Assembly: GCF_047250385.1 (NCBI RefSeq)
Contig: NZ_JBLBVM010000043.1
Coordinates: 56,904-120,903, forward strand
Length of the DNA stretch: 64,000 nt
Reading direction: 5' to 3'
Source: Glaciecola sp047250385
GTDB lineage: Bacteria; Pseudomonadota; Gammaproteobacteria; Enterobacterales; Alteromonadaceae
The position numbers and the translations under genes are program-made. How positions within the stretch are numbered: position 1 is the stretch's first letter; the number at the start of each line of letters is the position of its first letter. The notes under the pieces are model-generated. The model saw nothing but the letters and a program-made list of their open reading frames with translations, was not told where the DNA came from and ran no database searches. This document shows positions 17,436 through 26,780 of this stretch, one piece after another.

Positions 17436-19397
17436 ATGATTATATCAACACTCAACAAAGTATTAAATTCAAAACGAAAAACTAAAAGAATTATAACGCT
17501 AGTCATCGACTCGTTTTTTATCGCAATTTCTTTCTGGGCCGCGTTGGTTATCCGCCTTGATAATTTAGCTGTTTTTACGAATGCAAACCATTGGCTAATC
17601 CTTTCCGGTCTTTTACCAATCAGTATATTGATTTTTATCAAACTGGGCCTTTACAGAGCTGTCTTGAGATATATGAGTTCTCAAGCAGTTTGGGCAGTTG
17701 TTGCCGGCACAATGCTATCAACTGCTGCGTTGGTTCTTATTGCTTTCTTCTCTACAACGGCAGTACCAAGAACAATGCCTCTCATATATTGCGCATTAAT
17801 ATTGCTGACGGTCGGAGGCGCTCGACTTTTAGTGAGGGCATTAGTTACCCAATTTAACGGTACAAACAAGCAACCGGTCGTCATATACGGAGCCGGTTCG
17901 GCAGGACGTCAACTAGCAACAGGCATTGCGATTGGAGAAGAATATTATGTCTCCGCATTTATTGACGACGACATCACTAAGTGTGGCTCAGTAATTCAAG
18001 GTATTCCCGTTATTTCATTAGTTGAGTTGAAGAGTTTAGTTGATGCTGGGAAAGCCACGAAAGTGCTACTTGCATTACCAAGTGCAAGTCGCTCAGCAAG
18101 AAATCGGATAATTAATTCCTTAGAAAAATATCAAGTCCGTGTGCAAACTATTCCCGGTATTAAAGATGTGATCGAGGGGCACTTTAACGCTTCGGAACTA
18201 ATTGATGTTGAAATTGAAGACTTATTAGGAAGAGAACCTGTTACTCCATTACCGCAACTAATGGCTCAAAACATTACCGGTAAAAGTGTCATGGTTAGCG
18301 GCGCTGGAGGATCGATTGGTTCTGAACTTTGCCGTCAAATTATAAAATTTAAACCTAGTAAATTGGTTTTGTTTGAATTGTCAGAGTTTGCTCTATACCA
18401 AATTGAAAAAGAGCTGAGTGAATATATTCATAAAAACGGTTTGAACATAAAGCTATACCCTTTAATGGGATCAGTGCAAAGAGTTAATCGCGTAGAAAAC
18501 GTCATGAAGGCGTTCAACATTAACACCATTTACCATGCCGCAGCGTACAAACATGTTCCCTTAGTTGAACATAACGTTGTTGAAGGCATTCGAAATAATG
18601 TTTTCGGTACATACTATACGGCTAAGGCCGCTATTAATGCAGGTGTAGAAACTTTTGTTTTGGTGTCTACTGATAAGGCTGTACGTCCAACCAATGTCAT
18701 GGGCGCATCAAAGCGAATGGCTGAACTCGTTCTTCAGGCTCTTTCTCAGGCTTCATTTAATACGACTACTCGATTTTGCATGGTCAGATTTGGTAATGTG
18801 CTCGGCTCGTCTGGCTCAGTAATCCCCTTGTTTAGACGTCAAATACAAGAAGGCGGCCCAATAACGCTAACTCATCCAGATATAACGCGTTATTTCATGA
18901 CTATACCGGAGGCTGCACAACTTGTTATACAAGCAGGTGCTATGGGCAAAGGTGGGGACGTATTCGTGCTGGATATGGGTGACTCGGTAAAAATTAAAGA
19001 TCTGGCGGAGAAACTAATCCGCCTCTCTGGCCTTGAAATTAAAGACGAAAACAATCCTAACGGTGATATCGCAATTGAATGTACAGGTCTGCGTCCGGGA
19101 GAAAAGTTATTCGAAGAGTTACTTATTGGCGATAACGTTCAAGAAACTTTTCACGAACGTATCATGACGGCCAGCGAGGCTATGTTGAGTTGGGAAGACT
19201 TAGAACCTTTACTCGACAACCTCGACAAGAAATGTCACGACTTTGACCATGAGAGTATTAGAGAAATCCTACTAAATGCACCGACAGGCTTCAATCCTAC
19301 AGACGGTATTTGCGATTTAGTATGGGCGGCAAGACAACCTGAAAGTGTAGAAAAAAAATCTTCAACTGCTGAAATAATTAGTATGCCAAGAGCATAG
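17436..19397 (+). CDS. wbpM: UDP-N-acetylglucosamine 4,6-dehydratase (WbpM/PglF/CapD type)
   Basis: The 653-residue membrane enzyme has four N-terminal hydrophobic helices (residues about 15-135). A first Rossmann fold follows (VIYGAGSAGRQLA), then a catalytic SDR domain (VSGAGGSIGSELCRQI near residue 288). In STDKAVRPTNVMGASKR the usual catalytic Tyr is Met, as in the SMK triad of WbpM-type enzymes. It makes the UDP-4-keto-6-deoxy sugar used by the PglE-like aminotransferase encoded just upstream. The gene seems to be separately transcribed, with candidate promoters in the 290-base gap before it. Confidence 0.92.
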   Translation: MIISTLNKVLNSKRKTKRIITLVIDSFFIAISFWAALVIRLDNLAVFTNANHWLILSGLLPISILIFIKLGLYRAVLRYMSSQAVWAVVAGTMLSTAALVLIAFFSTTAVPRTMPLIYCALILLTVGGARLLVRALVTQFNGTNKQPVVIYGAGSAGRQLATGIAIGEEYYVSAFIDDDITKCGSVIQGIPVISLVELKSLVDAGKATKVLLALPSASRSARNRIINSLEKYQVRVQTIPGIKDVIEGHFNASELIDVEIEDLLGREPVTPLPQLMAQNITGKSVMVSGAGGSIGSELCRQIIKFKPSKLVLFELSEFALYQIEKELSEYIHKNGLNIKLYPLMGSVQRVNRVENVMKAFNINTIYHAAAYKHVPLVEHNVVEGIRNNVFGTYYTAKAAINAGVETFVLVSTDKAVRPTNVMGASKRMAELVLQALSQASFNTTTRFCMVRFGNVLGSSGSVIPLFRRQIQEGGPITLTHPDITRYFMTIPEAAQLVIQAGAMGKGGDVFVLDMGDSVKIKDLAEKLIRLSGLEIKDENNPNGDIAIECTGLRPGEKLFEELLIGDNVQETFHERIMTASEAMLSWEDLEPLLDNLDKKCHDFDHESIREILLNAPTGFNPTDGICDLVWAARQPESVEKKSSTAEIISMPRA

Positions 19398-19410
19398 TCG
19401 TTCCTTAAAT

Positions 19411-19457
19411 GTATTGAATAAGAAAGAAGTCATTGGATAATATTTCTTATTCAATAC
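19411..19457 (+). terminator. 15-bp perfect inverted repeat after the dehydratase gene
   Basis: GTATTGAATAAGAAA at 19411-19425 pairs perfectly with 19443-19457 across a 17-base loop. The stem is AT-rich and not followed directly by a long T run (a T stretch lies about 10 bases on), so it may be a weak terminator or an RNA-processing or protein-binding site between wbpM and ugd. Confidence 0.4.
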
Positions 19458-19552
19458 GTAGTTGTTATTTTTAACGTTGCACAATTATTAACTGTAAATA
19501 TACTAGCGATACCATTGGTTTTTTCACAGTACGAAATTAAACAGGATTTTTA

Positions 19553-20893
19553 ATGAAAGTAACAGTTTTCGGCATCGGCTACGTAGGCCTTGTGCAAGCA
19601 GCAGTTCTAGCAGAAGTAGGCCACGAAGTAGTTTGTGTCGACGTAGATCAAAACAAAGTTGATAACTTAGAAAAAGGAATTATCCCGATCTATGAGCCTG
19701 GTTTAACTCCCTTAGTAACATCTAATTTTGAACAAGGGCGAGTTACATTCACAACGAACGCAGAACGCGGTGTAAAGCATGGTGAAATAATATTCATAGC
19801 TGTCGGTACGCCACCTGATGAAGATGGCTCAGCTGATCTTAAATACGTACAAGCAGTTGCCGCAACCATTGCAACTCACATGCAAACGCACAAAATTATT
19901 ATTAATAAATCGACAGTACCCGTAGGCACTGCTGACAAAGTTATTGAAACCGTATCCTCCACACTGAGCAAATTAAACAAAGAAGTCACTTTCGACGTCG
20001 TGTCAAACCCAGAATTCCTAAAAGAAGGCGCCGCAGTAAACGACTGCATGCGCCCAGATCGCATTATCCTCGGCACGGAAAGTAAACACGCAGAAAAGAA
20101 ACTTCGCGAGCTATACAGCCCATTCAACCGTAATCATGACAAAATTATCGTCATGGATGTACGCAGCGCTGAGTTAACTAAGTACGCTGCTAACTGCATG
20201 CTAGCCACTAAAATCAGCTTCATGAACGAAATGGCTAACTTAGCTGAGTTAATGGGAGCTGATATTGAAAACGTCCGTAAAGGAATCGGTAGCGATCCCC
20301 GCATCGGTTATCAGTTTATCTATCCTGGTTGTGGCTATGGCGGTTCTTGTTTCCCCAAAGATGTGCAAGCGCTCGTTCGCAGTGCAACAGGCGTTGGTTA
20401 TACGGCCAAAATCCTAGAAGCGGTTGAAGCTGTTAACTACCGTCAAAAAGAAAAACTATTTGATTACATTATGGATCATTACAAAGGTGATCTTAAAGGT
20501 AAAACCATTGCTTTATGGGGCTTGTCGTTTAAGCCGAACACAGATGATATGCGAGAGGCTTCATCGAGAGTGTTAATGGAAAAGCTTTGGGAGCAGGGCG
20601 CAGCTGTGCAAGCCTACGACCCGGAAGCGATGGAAGAAACTCAACGTATTTATGGTTCACGCTCAGATTTGAAATTGATGGGCACAAAAGAAGCGACTCT
20701 TTCAGGGGCAAGCTGTTTGGTCATTTGCACAGAATGGCAAGCGTTCAGAGCGCCTGACTTTAATCTAATTAAAGAGCAGGTTTCAGATGCCGTAATTTTT
20801 GATGGTCGTAATTTATTTGAGCCAAGTCTAATTTCGGAATACGGATTGCATTACTACGCTATTGGCAGAGGTATGTCTGTCAAAGGACTTTAG
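19553..20893 (+). CDS. ugd: UDP-glucose 6-dehydrogenase
   Basis: The 446-residue protein has the N-terminal NAD-binding motif GIGYVGLVQAAVLAEVGHEV, the middle region TVPVGTADKV and NPEFLKEGAAV, and the catalytic cysteine in YGGSCFPKD. It oxidises UDP-glucose to UDP-glucuronate in the cytosol. GalU, encoded 70 bases downstream, makes its substrate. UDP-glucuronate is a likely precursor for a uronic acid in the polymer, which agrees with the lyase-like proteins of the cluster. Length is normal for the family. Confidence 0.95.
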   Translation: MKVTVFGIGYVGLVQAAVLAEVGHEVVCVDVDQNKVDNLEKGIIPIYEPGLTPLVTSNFEQGRVTFTTNAERGVKHGEIIFIAVGTPPDEDGSADLKYVQAVAATIATHMQTHKIIINKSTVPVGTADKVIETVSSTLSKLNKEVTFDVVSNPEFLKEGAAVNDCMRPDRIILGTESKHAEKKLRELYSPFNRNHDKIIVMDVRSAELTKYAANCMLATKISFMNEMANLAELMGADIENVRKGIGSDPRIGYQFIYPGCGYGGSCFPKDVQALVRSATGVGYTAKILEAVEAVNYRQKEKLFDYIMDHYKGDLKGKTIALWGLSFKPNTDDMREASSRVLMEKLWEQGAAVQAYDPEAMEETQRIYGSRSDLKLMGTKEATLSGASCLVICTEWQAFRAPDFNLIKEQVSDAVIFDGRNLFEPSLISEYGLHYYAIGRGMSVKGL

Positions 20894-20962
20894 TTAGCGA
20901 TGTAATTAAACACTTTGGCGAAATGCTATCGTGGGTTGAAAAATATAAGGAATGTGTAAAAG

Positions 20963-21850
20963 ATGAGTCAAGTCAAAAAGGCAGTGATACCTGTAGCAGG
21001 TTTGGGCACAAGAATGTTACCTGCGACGAAGGCAATCCCAAAGGAAATGCTTCCTGTTGTTGATAAGCCTTTAATTCAATATGTCGTAAATGAATGCGTT
21101 CAAGCAGGCATTAAACAAATCGTGCTTGTAACTCACGCCAGTAAAAACAGTATTGAAAACCACTTCGATACGTCGTTCGAGCTTGAAGCAACCTTAGAAA
21201 AGCGTGTAAAACGCCAGCTACTTGATGCGGTTAAGGCTATTTGCCCTAAAGACGTGACCATTATGCATGTTCGCCAAGGCGTCGCTAGTGGGCTAGGACA
21301 CGCCATAATGTGTGCATATCCGTTGATAGGTGACGCACCATTCGCAGTCGTTTTACCCGACGTTATTATCGATGACGTCGCAAGTAATCTTAAAAAAGAT
21401 AATTTAGCCGACATGGTAGCGAAGTTTAATACTAGCCGAGTTAGCCAAGTCATGGTTGAACAAGTGGCGCAAGAAGATGTGTCAAAGTTTGGTATTGTTG
21501 ATTTAGAAGGTAAGCAGTTAGCTCCGGGCGAATCATGCAAGATGCATAAGATGGTTGAAAAGCCTGACTTGGAAGATGCTCCTTCAGACCTTGCTGTTGT
21601 GGGCCGTTATGTATTATCGGAAAAAACATGGGATTTACTGCGTAAAACTCCTCCGGGTGCAGGTGGTGAAATACAATTAACCGATGCTATCGATGCACTG
21701 ATGGAGCATGAGCAAGTTGACGCATACTACATGAAAGGCAAAAGCCATGATTGTGGAAGCAAGTTAGGTTACATGAAAGCTAACGTCGAATATGCAATGC
21801 GTCATCCTGAGTTAGGTGAAGAATTCACTGAGTATTTAAAAACACTGTGA
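20963..21850 (+). CDS. galU: UTP-glucose-1-phosphate uridylyltransferase
   Basis: The 295-residue protein carries the nucleotidyltransferase start motif PVAGLGTRMLPATKAIPKEM, then PLIQYVVNE, the VVLPDVIID segment, and VEKPDLEDAPSDLAVVGRYV. It makes UDP-glucose from UTP and glucose-1-phosphate and feeds Ugd. It is the last gene of the polysaccharide block and is followed by a strong hairpin shared with the convergent comEA gene. Confidence 0.95.
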   Translation: MSQVKKAVIPVAGLGTRMLPATKAIPKEMLPVVDKPLIQYVVNECVQAGIKQIVLVTHASKNSIENHFDTSFELEATLEKRVKRQLLDAVKAICPKDVTIMHVRQGVASGLGHAIMCAYPLIGDAPFAVVLPDVIIDDVASNLKKDNLADMVAKFNTSRVSQVMVEQVAQEDVSKFGIVDLEGKQLAPGESCKMHKMVEKPDLEDAPSDLAVVGRYVLSEKTWDLLRKTPPGAGGEIQLTDAIDALMEHEQVDAYYMKGKSHDCGSKLGYMKANVEYAMRHPELGEEFTEYLKTL

Positions 21851-21917
21851 TGCGACATCAATTGGTCTGGCATTTAACTCAAAAATTGTTAAGTCGAGGC
21901 AGTTCCTAGAATAAGAA

Positions 21918-21947
21918 AAAACAACCGAGCCCCACCTCGGTTGTTTT
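21918..21947. terminator. Bidirectional rho-independent terminator between galU and comEA
   Basis: A 12-bp perfect stem (21918-21929 with 21936-21947, inner pairs CCGAG/CTCGG) has a 6-base loop. An A tract on one side and a T tract on the other let it serve both convergent genes. Confidence 0.85.
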
Positions 21948-21969
21948 CATTCAGCCCAACTAAAACAAG

Positions 21970-22275
21970 CTAAATCCTAACCAAATCACTAATCTTAGCC
22001 ACCATCTTCACCCCAATCCCCTTCACATTAACCAGCTCATCAACGCTTTTAAACCCGCCGTTCAATTCACGATACTTCACAATTTGCTCTGCCTTTTTCA
22101 TGCCAATTCCGGGTAAGCGCGTTAAAGTTTCCGCATCCGCAGTATTAATATCCAATCTATCATCTACCGACTGGCTTACTGCAGCGGCAGGAGCCGCATC
22201 TGCAGCTTGCGCTGGCACAAAAGCACTAGCCGAAAGTAGAGCAGCACTAAGTACTAAATATTGTAATTTTTTCAT
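21970..22275 (-). CDS. ComEA-like helix-hairpin-helix periplasmic protein
   Basis: The 101-residue protein begins with a Sec signal peptide (Lys-Lys, hydrophobic core, cleavage near AQA-ADA at residues 24-25). A double helix-hairpin-helix DNA-binding domain follows, with INTADAETLTRLPGIGMKKA and a second GIGVKM motif. ComEA-type proteins bind incoming DNA in the periplasm during natural uptake. In many gammaproteobacteria the short form is exactly this size. The start follows AAAGGA. It faces galU across a shared terminator and appears to be monocistronic. Confidence 0.88.
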   Translation of the reverse strand: MKKLQYLVLSAALLSASAFVPAQAADAAPAAAVSQSVDDRLDINTADAETLTRLPGIGMKKAEQIVKYRELNGGFKSVDELVNVKGIGVKMVAKISDLVRI

Positions 22276-22711
22276 GTTAATTCCTTTTAATTTTTGAATG
22301 TTTGTTCACATTTGTTTTTTGAATACGCTAGACATTATTTACCTTAAAAAGGCTTAATGTTTTAGCGCACTTCTCTAGCTTAGATAAAGTAAGCTTGTTT
22401 GATAACTGACTTGAGGGATAGTTTGTATCGCTTAGTAACAGGATAAAATTCTATGGGGTTTTGCCAAACCTATCTACATTGATAAAGCATGAACTGATAA
22501 AGCTCGAATTTATAAAGAATAAATTAGTCGGCTTAAAAAACAGAATCAGCAAAGAAAAATCCACACGCATAAAAAAGGAGAGCCAAAGCTCTCCCTTAAA
22601 CAATACTCAATATCAGCACAATATCAATTCTGAACTAATCGCAACAAAACAACGCTGACGAGTATCTTTATTACAACCTGCCTAACTGCTCTAAAAAGCA
22701 ATCAAAGCCGC
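22276..22711. other. Intergenic region between comEA and the isocitrate dehydrogenase gene
   Basis: This 436-base stretch should hold the comEA promoter near its left end and the terminator of the minus-strand dehydrogenase gene (22571-22594). A 65-codon open frame at 22461-22658 runs across that terminator and has low-complexity Lys-rich composition, so it is not called as a gene. Confidence 0.5.
22571..22594 (-). terminator. Rho-independent terminator of the isocitrate dehydrogenase gene
   Basis: On the minus strand, GGAGAGC-TTTG-GCTCTCC (22577-22594) is followed by six T (22571-22576). It lies about 115 bases after the dehydrogenase stop codon. Confidence 0.8.
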
Positions 22712-23725
22712 TTACAAACGCTCTAACACAGCCTCAGTAAACTCATTCGTACCATGCTCACCACCAAGATCGCGAGTAGTGCGGTCGCCCGACTCAATCA
22801 CATCTTTCAGTGCTGCACGAATACGCTCAGCTTTATCCGCCATATCCAAATACTCTAGCATTTGAATAGACGCTAAAATAACAGACGTTGGGTTCGCTAA
22901 ATTCATACCTGCGATATCCGGCGCTGAACCGTGAACGGCTTCGAAGATAGCGCAGTCTTCACCAATGTTCGCACCTGGAGCCATACCCAAACCGCCAACT
23001 AAGCCAGCGCAAAGGTCAGACAAAATATCACCGAATAGGTTGGTGGTAACGATCACGTCAAACTGATGTGGGTTCATCACCAATTGCATGCAGCAGTTAT
23101 CGACAATCATTTCTTCCGACTCAATGTCAGGATAACGCTCTGCAACTTCTCTTGCCACTTTCAAGAATAATCCTGAGGTTGACTTAAGAATGTTGGCTTT
23201 ATGCACAGCTGTTACCTTTTTGCGGCCTTCTCTGCGGGCTAGCTCGTAAGCAAAAACAACAATCTTCTCTGCGCCTTCGCGAGTGATTTTACTCATTGCT
23301 TCTGCTTCGTTACCGTCTTCAGATACTGTCTGGCCTAAACCTGAATACATCCCTTGTGTGTTTTCACGCACGGTAATGATATCGATGTCTTCGTAACGCG
23401 CTTTGGTACCTTTGAAAGACAATACTGGGCGAAGGTTAGCGTAAAGTTTAAATTGCTTACGTAAACTCACGTTGATAGAAGTAAAGCCTTCTCCAACGGG
23501 CGTTGTTAATGGGCCTTTCAGAGCCACTTTATTTTTGGCAATTAGGTCGAGTGTTTCTTGTGGTAATAACTCACCGTGATTTTCTAAGGCCATTAATCCT
23601 GCATCAGCGTATTCGTAATTGAAGTTACAGCCGACTTTGTCGAGAATTCTTATTGCTGCATCGATGATATCTGGGCCGATGCCGTCACCGCGTATTACAG
23701 TGATGCTTTGTTTAGTTGTATCCAT
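22712..23725 (-). CDS. NAD-type isocitrate dehydrogenase (isocitrate/isopropylmalate family)
   Basis: The 337-residue protein (ATG at 23725, with GGAG 8 bases upstream, preferred over GTG at 23734) opens with VIRGDGIGPDI. It has the substrate motif SINVSLRKQFKLYANLRP, the TVRENTQGMYSG segment, metal-binding NLFGDILSD, and the NAD-binding loop EAVHGSAPDIAG. The Ser in SINVSLRK favours isocitrate over isopropylmalate, and no leuCDAB genes are nearby. It would oxidatively decarboxylate isocitrate to 2-oxoglutarate with NAD. It seems to be transcribed alone. Confidence 0.85.
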   Translation of the reverse strand: MDTTKQSITVIRGDGIGPDIIDAAIRILDKVGCNFNYEYADAGLMALENHGELLPQETLDLIAKNKVALKGPLTTPVGEGFTSINVSLRKQFKLYANLRPVLSFKGTKARYEDIDIITVRENTQGMYSGLGQTVSEDGNEAEAMSKITREGAEKIVVFAYELARREGRKKVTAVHKANILKSTSGLFLKVAREVAERYPDIESEEMIVDNCCMQLVMNPHQFDVIVTTNLFGDILSDLCAGLVGGLGMAPGANIGEDCAIFEAVHGSAPDIAGMNLANPTSVILASIQMLEYLDMADKAERIRAALKDVIESGDRTTRDLGGEHGTNEFTEAVLERL

Positions 23726-23900
23726 GAAGTGCACTCCAGTGTTCTGTCGTTAGAGTTTAGTTAAGCTGAGATGAGATGAAAATGAGGCATCAAGCTAACG
23801 AAATAATTTCGCGCGCATTTTACAACAAGCAAGACGCTAGTGATAGCGTCTATTGCCAACATTCACAAGGCTTATACCGATTTTCGGTGTACTTACTTGA

Positions 23901-25262
23901 TCATAGCTTAATTTTGTAACATGGTTCATATTTACTGCCGGGCAGTTTCATCCGACCTTGCTCAACAAAGGATTGCAACAAAGTATCCATTTTCTGCATA
24001 AGCGCAACATCACCCGTGAGCTCAAAAACGCCATGCTTTTCGATTTCGGCAATTCCTTCAGCTTTCACATTTCCTGCTACGATGCCGGAAAAGCATTTAC
24101 GCAATGTTGCGGCAAGCGAAGCCTTGCCTTGATCAAGTTTCAGATTCAGTCCACTCATATTCTCATGTGTCGGCAAAAATGGCGTTTGAAAATCCTCAGA
24201 TACGTTTAAGGTCCAATTGAAGTTGAGTGAATCACCTGTATTACGTCGATGTTCTTCTACGCTCACTTTTTGCTGCGCCATTAAGCTGGCCACCTCGGCT
24301 GCATTTCCAACAATAATCGTATATTTTGATTGCGCTTCTGGGCCTAATATATCACCCACAAATTGGTCGATTGCTTCAAAGTAAGCCTTACTGTTTTCTG
24401 GACCGGTGAGTATGAGAGGAATTTTTTGGTTCTTATTACTATCGTCCATTAGTAAGCCTAGCAAATACAACAGTTCTTCTGCGGTACCAGCGCCACCAGG
24501 GAAAATAACGATGCCATGAGAAATACGCACGAAAGCTTCTAAGCGTTTTTCTATATCGGGCATAATAATCAGTTCATTCACAATCGCATTTGGCGGCTCA
24601 GCGGCAATGATACTTGGCTCTGAAATGCCTAAGTAGCGCCCGTTTTTATTACGTTGCTTGGCATGGCCGATGGTTGCACCTTTCATTGGTCCTTTCATGG
24701 CGCCGGGCCCACAACCTGTGCAGATATTGAAACCACGCAAGCCAAGTTCATAACCTACTAATTTTGTATATTTGTACTCTTCCTCTTTAATAGAGTGGCC
24801 ACCCCAACAAACAACCATATTCACAGGGTTATCACGTGAAATAGCGTCTGCATGACGTAACATATCAAAAACAATATGAGTGGTTAAACTGCTAGGCGAG
24901 TCAATCAAACTACCAAAATTAGCGCTGTGCTTTGTGCCCATATACAACATGTCGCGAAGTACAGCGAATAGATGTTCGTGCACACCTTTAATTAATTCAC
25001 CATCCACAAATGCCACTTCAGGTGGATTAATCAATTCAATTTTCACGCCGCGTTCGCGACGAACCAGCCTGACATCGAAATCACCGTAGGGTGCAAAAAG
25101 ATTATGGTAATTATCTTCTTCTACACCACTGTTTAGCACTGCCAAACAGCAATTTCTGAATATTCCATATAGCTCACTTTGCGTCGATTGTTGTAACAGG
25201 CTCACTTCCAATTGTGATAGTTGGCTCATCCAGCCAACCGGGTTCAATTGCACTATTGTCAT
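23901..25262 (-). CDS. ppnN: Pyrimidine/purine 5'-monophosphate nucleosidase (PpnN, LOG family)
   Basis: The 453-residue protein has the LOG Rossmann core with VVCWGGHSI, then GFNICTGCGPGAMKGPMKG and the catalytic FPGGAGTAEELLYLLGLL. Extra N- and C-terminal domains are those of PpnN (YgdH), an enzyme that cleaves nucleoside monophosphates to base and ribose-5-phosphate. The N-terminus (QLNPVGWMSQLSQLEVSLL) matches the PpnN form. In E. coli ppnN is next to queF; here a diguanylate cyclase gene sits between them and overlaps ppnN by 4 bases, so they are probably coupled. Confidence 0.92.
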   Translation of the reverse strand: MTIVQLNPVGWMSQLSQLEVSLLQQSTQSELYGIFRNCCLAVLNSGVEEDNYHNLFAPYGDFDVRLVRRERGVKIELINPPEVAFVDGELIKGVHEHLFAVLRDMLYMGTKHSANFGSLIDSPSSLTTHIVFDMLRHADAISRDNPVNMVVCWGGHSIKEEEYKYTKLVGYELGLRGFNICTGCGPGAMKGPMKGATIGHAKQRNKNGRYLGISEPSIIAAEPPNAIVNELIIMPDIEKRLEAFVRISHGIVIFPGGAGTAEELLYLLGLLMDDSNKNQKIPLILTGPENSKAYFEAIDQFVGDILGPEAQSKYTIIVGNAAEVASLMAQQKVSVEEHRRNTGDSLNFNWTLNVSEDFQTPFLPTHENMSGLNLKLDQGKASLAATLRKCFSGIVAGNVKAEGIAEIEKHGVFELTGDVALMQKMDTLLQSFVEQGRMKLPGSKYEPCYKIKL

Positions 25263-26770
25263 TCATTATCCTTAAATATCGTTTGGTTTCGCCCTGAGTC
25301 TTTTGCTTTGTATAGACGAGTATCTGCTTGCTCGAAGGCTGCTTCTAAGTTCGTGCTTTGGCTAATACTACTTAAGCCACTCGATAGTGTGACGGTAACA
25401 CGCTGACCTTTGAATTTAAAAGGTAAGCCCGAAATTTTCTTGCGTATCACTTCCACTTTTTCAAATGCTTCTTCAATGGTGGTTTTAGGCAATAACAATA
25501 TAAATTCTTCGCCGCCCCAACGAGCGACAAAGTCTTCTTTGGGTAAGTATTGTCTAATATGCTTTGCGATGACTTGCAGTGTTTTATCACCTACTGAATG
25601 CCCATAGGTGTCATTAATTTTTTTGAAGTGATCGATATCGAGTATACCAATACACAGCGGTGTGCCTGATTGTTTAGATTGCTTCACTTCAACTTGTACT
25701 TTCTCTTCATACGCCATTCTATTAGGCAATTTAGTGAGTTGGTCCGTTAATGCTGCTGTGCGCTGAGTAAACAACTTTTCTTTATACGCTAAAGCCTCGG
25801 ACTCAAGCGCTACAACTCGTTCCTGCATTTTCTTTAATACTTCAATGCTGGCAGATTGTTCTTTTTGCTCTGCAATTGCGGAGGCCTTCAGCGAAGCCTG
25901 CATTTTTTCAAGGTGTTGCTTGGCTTGTTCTTTCAGTTCATCCAACTGCTGACTGTCTGAAACGACAGTTTCCATTACCGTAATCTGCTCTTTTATTTGA
26001 GTATTGTATTGGTCGCGTTCTTCTAAACGCTTTTCGGAATCGGCAATAGTCGTTTTGATGTTGGCGTTGATATGAATGAGCGATTTGTGCAAATTGCTGA
26101 TCAGGCGGCTCGTGGCGCTCGCTTCTTTTATCACATCGCGAATAACGAAGCGTATCATGATCAAACAGCACTCAAGCAACTCCTTGTGTTCAAGTCCAGT
26201 GTTAAGCTTTTCATAAACTTCTTGGATGTGCTTATCGTCTTTATTGCCAACATAGAAAGGGGCGATAAGCTCTTTTAACTCTTGAGTAATGCTATTGTGC
26301 AGCGCTAGTTGCTCTGGCGTTTGGCTTTTGTTGCTTTGAGCGCCGTGTTGTAGGGCCTTATTATACAAGAGCAGTGCTTTTTCAAACTGCGCTAGTGGAG
26401 CAACGACGGCATTTTTATCGGGTGAAAGTGCACTTAGAAATTCATTTACTTCCTTTCGCACATCAACGGAGACATTCTTAATATTAGTGAGTTTTTTTAA
26501 GGCGTTTTGCAAATGCGACACGGAATCGAGATTGCGTTGTTTAAAGAACTTGGTATCTTTTTTCAGTTCAGCATTGAGTTTGCCAATTATTTCCGTGGCG
26601 CCGTCATAATTTGGCTTACCCGACAATTGCTTCTTTAACATCGCAAGCTCTTGGTCGAATGTCGGGTTAGCGCCTTGGTAGAAGTTTGCCATATTCACAA
26701 TAAAAATCGATAACTTGTCCAAATATTGGCGCGCTATCATTAATTGTTTTTTCGGCGAAACTTCGGTCAT
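25259..26770 (-). CDS. Diguanylate cyclase with long coiled-coil N-terminal region
   Basis: The 503-residue soluble protein has a helical, coiled-coil-rich N-terminal region (residues 1 to about 330), with no membrane segment and no known sensor domain recognised. A C-terminal GGDEF domain follows (TDQLTKLPNR, then RWGGEEFILLLP near residue 430). The GGEEF active site predicts c-di-GMP synthesis. The inhibitory RxxD site expected five residues before GGEEF reads PKED, so product inhibition may be absent. It lies 10 bases after queF and overlaps ppnN, so it is in the queF-ppnN operon. Confidence 0.88.
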   Translation of the reverse strand: MTEVSPKKQLMIARQYLDKLSIFIVNMANFYQGANPTFDQELAMLKKQLSGKPNYDGATEIIGKLNAELKKDTKFFKQRNLDSVSHLQNALKKLTNIKNVSVDVRKEVNEFLSALSPDKNAVVAPLAQFEKALLLYNKALQHGAQSNKSQTPEQLALHNSITQELKELIAPFYVGNKDDKHIQEVYEKLNTGLEHKELLECCLIMIRFVIRDVIKEASATSRLISNLHKSLIHINANIKTTIADSEKRLEERDQYNTQIKEQITVMETVVSDSQQLDELKEQAKQHLEKMQASLKASAIAEQKEQSASIEVLKKMQERVVALESEALAYKEKLFTQRTAALTDQLTKLPNRMAYEEKVQVEVKQSKQSGTPLCIGILDIDHFKKINDTYGHSVGDKTLQVIAKHIRQYLPKEDFVARWGGEEFILLLPKTTIEEAFEKVEVIRKKISGLPFKFKGQRVTVTLSSGLSSISQSTNLEAAFEQADTRLYKAKDSGRNQTIFKDNE

Positions 26771-26780
26771 ATTGTATCCC

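Noticed and set aside
22461..22658. 65-codon plus-strand frame between comEA and the dehydrogenase gene
   Set aside because: It crosses a clear terminator of the opposite strand, is Lys-rich low complexity and has no Shine-Dalgarno.
22712..23734. 3-isopropylmalate dehydrogenase (leuB) for the minus-strand dehydrogenase
   Set aside because: The SINVSLRK substrate motif fits isocitrate dehydrogenase, and no leu genes are near.
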